Assembly: GCA_039804165.1 (NCBI GenBank) | Contig: JBDRZZ010000003.1 | Coordinates: forward strand, 99,954-163,953 | Length of the DNA stretch: 64,000 nucleotides | DNA from: a candidate division WOR-3 bacterium | GTDB taxonomy: Bacteria; Hydrothermota; UBA3072 | Direction: 5' to 3' | Part shown: positions 59,038-64,000 of the stretch, piece after piece | Position numbering within the stretch: position 1 is the first letter of the stretch | How the letters are laid out: each line of letters opens with the position of its first letter | Made by a program: the position numbers and the translations under genes | Notes under the pieces: generated by a model | What the model saw: the letters and a program-made list of their open reading frames with translations, nothing else | Told to the model about the DNA's origin: nothing | Databases searched by the model: none

Positions 59038-60147
59038 TTAGAAATTTAACCCTAAAGATTCGTATATTTTTAAGATTGCTTCTTTTGTTCTTTCATAAGA
59101 AAATTTGCTTTTTACTATTTTTCTTCCCTCTTCCCCCATTTCGATTCTTTTCTTCTTGTTTTTAATTAGTTCTTTTAACTTTTCTACATATCCATTCAGA
59201 TCATTGGGTGAAATGAGATAGCCTGTAAAAGAATCTACGACCACTTCTTTTATTCCGTCCACAGAAGAGGCTACAACAGGGAGCCCTGAAGCCATTGCTT
59301 CAAGAATAGATAAAGGGGCTCCTTCCCATTTTGAAGGGAGAAAGAAAATATCAATCTTGGAAAGGAAATCAGGGATGTCCTTCCGCCATCCTAAAAGCTT
59401 AATTCTTTTATTTCCTCTTATTAAATTTTCTACTTTTTTACGAAGAACCCCATCGCCAACATATAGAAAAACGACGTTCTTGAATATTGAAGTCACTTTT
59501 AAGGCGACTTTCGCCCAAATTATTGGATTTTTTTGAGGTTTAAAATTAGCCACCGTTCCTATCTTTATAAAGTTATTCCTTTTGCTTCTCCTTTTAAAAA
59601 GACTCGTATCTACATAATTGGGAACATAGATATATTTTGGCCTTTTACTAAGACCCCATTCCAGGGCTTTTTTTATATGGATCTTAGAGACTGAAATTTG
59701 AAAATTGCCAAAACAAGAAGCGATTCTTTCTGCTAAGAGATAAATAAATCTTTTGAAAAAAAGAATATAAGGATTAATAGCGAATCCATGAATGTGGTGG
59801 ACGGAAAATACAAAAGGAAGTGTTCCCGAAACTAATCTTCCAATTATACCTGCTTTTGAACCATGGGTGTGCAAGATTATTCGGTCATATTCTTTATGAA
59901 ATGTAATAAGAATATTTCTTAATTTAAAGAAACAAAGGATGTCACTTAGTGGACTAATCTCTCTTTTTAAACAAGATAATGTTATGTGTCTTTCTCCTAG
60001 TTTTTCTTTTACGTTTTGATAGAGAAATCCACCCTTTCCTGTGATTAATACTCCTTTATCTTTTAACTCTCTTACTAAATCTAATACAATTTTTTGAGCT
60101 CCCCCTAATTCTAATTTAGCAATACATTGAATAACTAAAACTCGCAT
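59038..60147 (-). CDS. Glycosyltransferase family 4
   Basis: This protein (369 residues from this start) is a GT-B transferase. MRVLVIQCIAKLELGGAQKI, PFVFSVHHIHGFAINPYI and NYVDTSLFKRR are the acceptor-side landmarks. FKPQKNPIIWAKVALKV, LYVGDGVLRKKVENLI, LLGWRKDIPDFLSKIDIFFL and PSKWEGAPLSILEAMASGLP (EX7E) are the donor-side ones. I chose the ATG at 60147 because it matches the family's N-terminus. A longer frame reaches 60207 inside the upstream gene. It overlaps that gene by 13 bp and belongs to a three-gene glycan operon. Confidence 0.9.
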   Translation of the reverse strand: MRVLVIQCIAKLELGGAQKIVLDLVRELKDKGVLITGKGGFLYQNVKEKLGERHITLSCLKREISPLSDILCFFKLRNILITFHKEYDRIILHTHGSKAGIIGRLVSGTLPFVFSVHHIHGFAINPYILFFKRFIYLLAERIASCFGNFQISVSKIHIKKALEWGLSKRPKYIYVPNYVDTSLFKRRSKRNNFIKIGTVANFKPQKNPIIWAKVALKVTSIFKNVVFLYVGDGVLRKKVENLIRGNKRIKLLGWRKDIPDFLSKIDIFFLPSKWEGAPLSILEAMASGLPVVASSVDGIKEVVVDSFTGYLISPNDLNGYVEKLKELIKNKKKRIEMGEEGRKIVKSKFSYERTKEAILKIYESLGLNF

Positions 60148-61382
60148 AAATTCTCTGCAATTCTTTTTCCTTCCAAGATAGATTCTTCCATATAAGAATA
60201 TTCCCACTTGCCGAATCTTCCTGCTAAGGTTATATTATAATTCTCTAAAAATTCCTTGATTTCTCTGAGGATATTCTCTCTACTTTTATTATAAATTGGA
60301 TAGGCATATGGAATCTCAACCTTAGAAACTATATCTATCTTTTCTCTTTTTATCATTCCTATTTCCTCCAGATTTTTAATTACAATTTCAATAATTTTTT
60401 TACTTGGATTTTTATCTCTATATGAAATTTCTACCCATAATGAGGAACACCCTTTAGGTGCAAGCTCTCTATACACATTTGAAAGAGAGCCAACCCGATA
60501 GAAAGGAATTTCCCTTTCTGGAAAATATATCCAGTGAAATTTCGAAGGTTCAAAATTTATATTATGTAGTTCACCTGGAGGTAAAATTTCTCCTTTTATT
60601 CCAATATTTAAACAAAGAACCGAATTCCAAATCAGTTTTTCTTTTAATTTAATCTTCCTTCTATAGAACATCTTCAATAACTCAGGAAGAGGGATTGTAG
60701 AAATAAGCTTCTCATATTTTATTTTCTTGGAATCTAAATAAACATAATTTTTATCTATTTTCTTAACTTCCCCTTTTACAAACTCAATTCCTTTAGAAAA
60801 AGAAGAAATAAGCTCACCAATTCCTTCAGGAGGATAAAAGAATTTAGCGTTATAACCAACTTCCTGTGAAGAGCTTGGCTTTTCCTTAGGCACATAATTA
60901 ACGAGAAAATTAGGGGTTATTTCTCTTATTGGATATCTCCAAAGCTTCTCATTATAAGGCAAGAAAAAAATTTCATATAATCCTTTTCCAAAATTACTAA
61001 TAAACCAATCCTCAAGATTTTGAATTTTTTTCTTGTTTCGAAGAGTAAACCATATAGAGGATTTTATACGGCTTAATATAGGAAGGTATTGAATGTTTAA
61101 TTGAATTGGATATGGAATAAGTCTTTTGTAAAGATAAACATACGAGTTTCTTTTTATTAATCTAATATTAGGAAGAAGTTTTTTTATTAGATTTTCAACA
61201 TATATGGTTCTGCAATGAAGAAAATGCCCTGTATAGTTAAAAACATATCCATCTATATTTATATTCCTACAGAGTCCTCCTGGCTCTTTTTCTTTTTCTA
61301 TAATTATGAATCTACAATTTCTCTCTTTAAGATGATATGCAATAGATAATCCTGTAATTCCTGCTCCAAGGATTACAATCAA
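60135..61382 (-). CDS. FAD-dependent protein, UDP-galactopyranose mutase/protoporphyrinogen-oxidase-like
   Basis: This 415-residue flavoprotein has an N-terminal Rossmann motif VILGAGITGLSIAYHLKERN and EKEKEPGGLCRNI. A substrate-side segment follows (YTGHFLHCRTIYVENLIKKL and RNSYVYLYKRLIPYPIQLNI, as in UGM-like proteins). The PYNEKLWRYPIREITPNF motif of sugar-nucleotide-linked relatives and a C-terminal FAD motif near LREIKEFLENYNITLAGRFG complete it. Relatives in glycan clusters are annotated as protoporphyrinogen oxidase-like or amine oxidase. With glycosyltransferases on both sides, a sugar-nucleotide or glycolipid role is more likely than haem synthesis. It overlaps the WecA-like gene by 4 bp. 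Confidence 0.8.
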   Translation of the reverse strand: MIVILGAGITGLSIAYHLKERNCRFIIIEKEKEPGGLCRNINIDGYVFNYTGHFLHCRTIYVENLIKKLLPNIRLIKRNSYVYLYKRLIPYPIQLNIQYLPILSRIKSSIWFTLRNKKKIQNLEDWFISNFGKGLYEIFFLPYNEKLWRYPIREITPNFLVNYVPKEKPSSSQEVGYNAKFFYPPEGIGELISSFSKGIEFVKGEVKKIDKNYVYLDSKKIKYEKLISTIPLPELLKMFYRRKIKLKEKLIWNSVLCLNIGIKGEILPPGELHNINFEPSKFHWIYFPEREIPFYRVGSLSNVYRELAPKGCSSLWVEISYRDKNPSKKIIEIVIKNLEEIGMIKREKIDIVSKVEIPYAYPIYNKSRENILREIKEFLENYNITLAGRFGKWEYSYMEESILEGKRIAENLCEF

Positions 61383-62332
61383 GTTTTGCCTCTTAATATA
61401 ATGCCAAAAAATGCAAATATTAGAAATCCAACCGCATATGAAATTACGGCACCTTTAAAGGTAAGTAAAGTGATGATAAAAGAAGCTTCACACAAAGCAA
61501 TTGTTGAGAGGTATATTATAGCCACTATTGAAGGAATAGGCAAGCCCGAAGCCTTAAGTTTTAAAACAAAGTGGTCATGAGAACCCCTAAGAGGATTTTG
61601 TTTTTTCGTAATTCTAAGAGATATTACATAAAAAGTGTCAAAAATTGGGATAAAGAGAATTAATAATGGGACAAAAATACTAATGGGATTACCGAAGGAA
61701 TACCTTGTAATTAAAGCTACCACTGAAAGAATGTAACCAAGAAAAAGACTCCCCGAGTCTCCCATAAAAATTTTCGCTTTTGGTAAGTTAAATGGTAAAA
61801 AGCCAAGACAACTTCCGGCAAGAGTCAAAGCAATTATAGGATAATTTCCTGTGCCAAAAGCTGAAATAAAAACAAAACTTAAGGCTGAAAAAAAGCCAAC
61901 CCCTGCAGCTATCCCATCCATCACATCAATTATATTAAAAGCATTTGTAATTCCAACAATCCAAAAGATGGATAAGATTATGTTAATGGATGTAGGTAAA
62001 GAGACAATTCTCATCCTAAAACCAGCCCAGACCGTAAAAATTCCTATTAAAAATTGAAAGAAAAGTTTTAGATACCTTGAATAAGGCCTAACATCGTCAA
62101 ATAACCCAAGGAGGAAAATTAAAAAACCAAATAGGAGTATTTCTTTCTCTCCTTTACTTAAAAGACCAATTAAGGTCCCTAAGAAAATTGCAATTCCACC
62201 ACCATAAGGAGTTGGATCAGAGTGGGTTTTAATTCCTCCCGGTTTATCTAATAATCCTATTTTTGGAGAAATCTTCCAAAATAGAATTGTTAAAAAGAAA
62301 CTTAAAAAAAATGCGAGAATAAAATAAATCAT
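61379..62332 (-). CDS. WecA/MraY-type undecaprenyl-phosphate sugar-phosphate transferase
   Basis: This 317-residue membrane protein with about ten helices starts lipid-linked glycan synthesis by moving a sugar-1-phosphate (commonly GlcNAc-1-P) to undecaprenyl phosphate. Conserved elements are KTHSDPTPYGGGIAIFLG, FGLLDD-like GLFDDVRPYSRYLKLF, NAFNIIDVMDGIAAGVG, PKAKIFMGDSGSLFLGY and the RGSHDHFVLKL histidine motif typical of the WecA branch. It is the first gene of the three-gene operon ending at 59038, and it lies 64 bp after purQ. Confidence 0.9.
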   Translation of the reverse strand: MIYFILAFFLSFFLTILFWKISPKIGLLDKPGGIKTHSDPTPYGGGIAIFLGTLIGLLSKGEKEILLFGFLIFLLGLFDDVRPYSRYLKLFFQFLIGIFTVWAGFRMRIVSLPTSINIILSIFWIVGITNAFNIIDVMDGIAAGVGFFSALSFVFISAFGTGNYPIIALTLAGSCLGFLPFNLPKAKIFMGDSGSLFLGYILSVVALITRYSFGNPISIFVPLLILFIPIFDTFYVISLRITKKQNPLRGSHDHFVLKLKASGLPIPSIVAIIYLSTIALCEASFIITLLTFKGAVISYAVGFLIFAFFGIILRGKT

Positions 62333-62396
62333 CTCTTAACTCTCCTTTTCAAATTAACAAGTTTATCCAAATTAGTCAATATAAAATTTTTTCAAA

Positions 62397-63119
62397 TCAG
62401 TTGAAATAATCCACCGCATTTTTGAAGATTTTAAGCCCCTCTCCTCCTAATTTCCCATCTTGCCAATCAGGGGGAGAGTGTTTAAATATATTTCTTTCTG
62501 GATGTGGCATGAGCCCTAAGATTCTGCCAGTTTTATCACACAAGCCAGCTATTTTACCACTTGAATTTGTAGGATCTTTCCCAAAATATCTAAGAGCTAC
62601 ATATCCTCCCTTTTCTATTTTATTAAGTGTTCTTTCATCCCCAATAAATAACCTTCCTTCACTATTCGCCATTGGGATGCGAAAGGTTTCTATTCCTTTT
62701 GTAAATACACAATGATTTGGTTCTGCTTTAAGAGTAAGCCATTCGTCTCTAAATTTAGCTTCTGGAATTAGGGTGAGCGTAGCCTTAGCGTCTTTAAAGC
62801 CTGGAAGGAGTTTCATTTTTATTAATATTTGAAAACCATTACATATACCAATAATAAGATTTCCTTTTTCTACGAAATTAAGAATTTCATCTTTTATTTT
62901 TGTAAGCCTTGCTGCTTCTGCGGTTCCTGCTCCAAGGTCATCTCCATAAGTAAATCCTCCCGGAATTGCAAGTATTTGTATTCTTGAGAGAATCTTTGGG
63001 TTTCTTAAAAGAGCGTCGAGAAATATAAATTCCACATCTGCCCCTGCTTTACTAAAAGCGAAACCTGTTTCTACATCGCAGTTTGTTCCAGGCCCTCTTA
63101 AAATTAAAGCTTTTACCAT
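62397..63119 (-). CDS. purQ: Phosphoribosylformylglycinamidine synthase subunit PurQ
   Basis: PurQ is the glutaminase subunit of FGAM synthase, the fourth step of purine synthesis. The protein (240 residues from this start) shows MVKALILRGPGTNCDVETGF, ILAIPGGFTYGDDLGAGT, the catalytic Cys in LIIGICNGFQIL, and the C-terminal LGLMPHPERNIF (His, Glu). I chose the ATG at 63119, with an AAAAGG ribosome binding site upstream. It overlaps the stop codon of purL in an ATGGTAA context. An in-frame ATG at 63137 would add six residues. Confidence 0.96.
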   Translation of the reverse strand: MVKALILRGPGTNCDVETGFAFSKAGADVEFIFLDALLRNPKILSRIQILAIPGGFTYGDDLGAGTAEAARLTKIKDEILNFVEKGNLIIGICNGFQILIKMKLLPGFKDAKATLTLIPEAKFRDEWLTLKAEPNHCVFTKGIETFRIPMANSEGRLFIGDERTLNKIEKGGYVALRYFGKDPTNSSGKIAGLCDKTGRILGLMPHPERNIFKHSPPDWQDGKLGGEGLKIFKNAVDYFN

Positions 63120-64000
63120 TTTACGGCCTTTTCCCATAAATCTAAAATATGTCTTATTTTAACATCCATTATTGTTTTTCTCTCTTTCTTTAAGATAAAA
63201 GAGTCTCCTCTTGTCTCGCCAATCTTATAAAAAGGAATTCCCTTTAGATGCCTTTCCACATATCTCGCTTTGTCTCTCTTTACTTCGAGGAGGAAACGTG
63301 AATTTGATTCGCTAAATAACAGAATGTCTTCCCTTAAGGTTGGGGTTATAAAGCTAATATCAACTTCGCATCCAATTTCGTTAGAGAAACACATCTCTGC
63401 AAGCCCAACAGCTAACCCTCCTTCTGATAAGTCGTGAACTGAGAGAAATAAATTTTTTCTAATCCCATCTGATATTTTTTTTAATATTTTATATGAAAGT
63501 GGTCCATTAACTTCGGGAGGCTCTCCATCTATTTCAAGAATTTTTGAGAATACACTCCCTCCTATTTCATCTTTTGTCTCTCCTACAAGATAAATATAAT
63601 TATTCTCTTCTTTGAAATTTGAGGTCATTGAATAATTATAATCATCTATGACTGAAAGTGATGAAATTAAAAGAGTTGGAGGGATTGAAATTCTTTTTTT
63701 TGAAGAATCTTTCAATGTGAAAAAGTTATTTAAACTATCTTTTCCTGAGATAAAAGGTGTTTTGAATATTTTAGCATAGTCATAACAAGCCTTCACTGTC
63801 TCAAAAAGAGTTGCAAATACTTTGGAATTTGCAACATCACCAAAACAAAAGTTATCAAGAAGAACAGCATTTTTAATATCTCCTCCGGCAGCAACTAAGT
63901 TCCTTAAAGATTCATCAATCACTGAAGCTCCCATCTTATAAGGGTCTATTTTTCCATATGAAGGATTAATGCCAAATCCCAAAACAACAGCTTTATTTGA
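63113..64000 (-). CDS. purL: Phosphoribosylformylglycinamidine synthase subunit PurL, C-terminal part (5' end outside window)
   Basis: PurL is the synthetase subunit of FGAM synthase. The frame is open to the window edge, so the N-terminal half is missing. The 295 visible residues contain GFGINPSYGKIDPYKMGASV, DESLRNLVAAGGDIKNAVLL, GDVANSK, PFISGKDSLNN, IYLVGETKDEIGGSVF, LSVHDLSEGGLAVGLAEMCF and FSESNSRFLLEV, all PurL signatures. The tail ends in VKIRHILDLWEKAVKW and overlaps purQ by 7 bp, so the two are co-translated. No purS is visible in the window. Confidence 0.95.
   Translation of the reverse strand, partial: SNKAVVLGFGINPSYGKIDPYKMGASVIDESLRNLVAAGGDIKNAVLLDNFCFGDVANSKVFATLFETVKACYDYAKIFKTPFISGKDSLNNFFTLKDSSKKRISIPPTLLISSLSVIDDYNYSMTSNFKEENNYIYLVGETKDEIGGSVFSKILEIDGEPPEVNGPLSYKILKKISDGIRKNLFLSVHDLSEGGLAVGLAEMCFSNEIGCEVDISFITPTLREDILLFSESNSRFLLEVKRDKARYVERHLKGIPFYKIGETRGDSFILKKERKTIMDVKIRHILDLWEKAVKW

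Noticed and set aside
1-64000. Insertion sequence, prophage, CRISPR array or defence island
   Set aside because: No transposase, integrase, phage structural gene, Cas protein or restriction gene was recognised. The gene-poor stretches hold only unclassified coding debris.

Overview
The window is about 64 kb of AT-rich, densely coded bacterial chromosome. It appears to come from a diderm (outer-membrane) organism outside the well-studied phyla. The evidence for an outer membrane is a type IV pilus secretin operon (pilMNOPQ), an LpxL-type acyltransferase, several lipoproteins, three periplasmic parvulins, the TIGR03545/TIGR03546 pair, and a 1825-residue SprA-like protein. Two large secreted proteins end in T9SS type A-like C-terminal domains, which fits SprA being the outer-membrane translocon of a type IX-like secretion system. 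SprA together with type IV pili, a low-GC genome and partly degraded genes is reminiscent of candidate phyla such as WOR-3. That assignment is inference; no rRNA gene is present to settle it.

Layout. 1-340: 3' end of an HD-GYP protein. 449-10427 (+): three tandem parvulin-type prolyl isomerases, pdxA and sprA, probably one transcript. 10434-14785 (-): pilMNOPQ from a consensus promoter, divergent from 14944-18673 (+), smc and a DUF192 lipoprotein. 18696-21288 (-): TIGR03546/TIGR03545 pair. 21427-22470 (+): TPR lipoprotein with a strong terminator. 22520-32615 (-): an eleven-gene housekeeping operon (yjbQ, an esterase lipoprotein, SAM hydrolase, hsp20, lon, a GlmU-like uridylyltransferase, a LytR_C protein, rsfS, argS, an M50 protease and a TsaC/LMW-phosphatase fusion). 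32.6-33.7 kb and 38.4-39.0 kb: gene-poor flanks holding decayed coding remnants, around a 1566-residue secreted protein built as three Ig-plus-seven-bladed-propeller modules. 39045-43676 (-): flippase, FemAB-like, panB, a LysM protein, DUF1844 and tRNA-Val. 43843-46156: pgeF and a second T9SS-type secreted protein. 46.3-49.0 kb: a four-PAS hybrid histidine kinase whose receiver is frameshifted at the phospho-acceptor aspartate. 49102-58027 (+): surface-glycan genes mixed with an M16 protease, an aminotransferase, its catalytically dead neighbour, and dut. 58031-62332 (-): nadE, then a glycosyltransferase, a UGM-like flavoprotein and a WecA/MraY-type transferase. 62397-64000 (-): purQ and the 3' part of purL.

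How it fits together. One theme is the envelope: isomerases and SprA for the outer membrane, type IV pili, sortable surface proteins, and polysaccharide synthesis (WecB, WecA-like, flippase, four glycosyltransferase-type genes, deacetylase). The other is core metabolism and protein quality control (lon, hsp20, argS, rsfS, panB, pdxA, nadE, purQL, dut). No mobile element, CRISPR array, defence island or prophage was recognised. The most unusual items are the dead aminotransferase beside a live one, the TsaC-phosphatase fusion, the frameshift on the receiver aspartate, a tRNA whose promoter predicts transcription starting on its own first base, leaderless-looking promoters, and an inverted repeat over the promoter of the lon/hsp20 operon.
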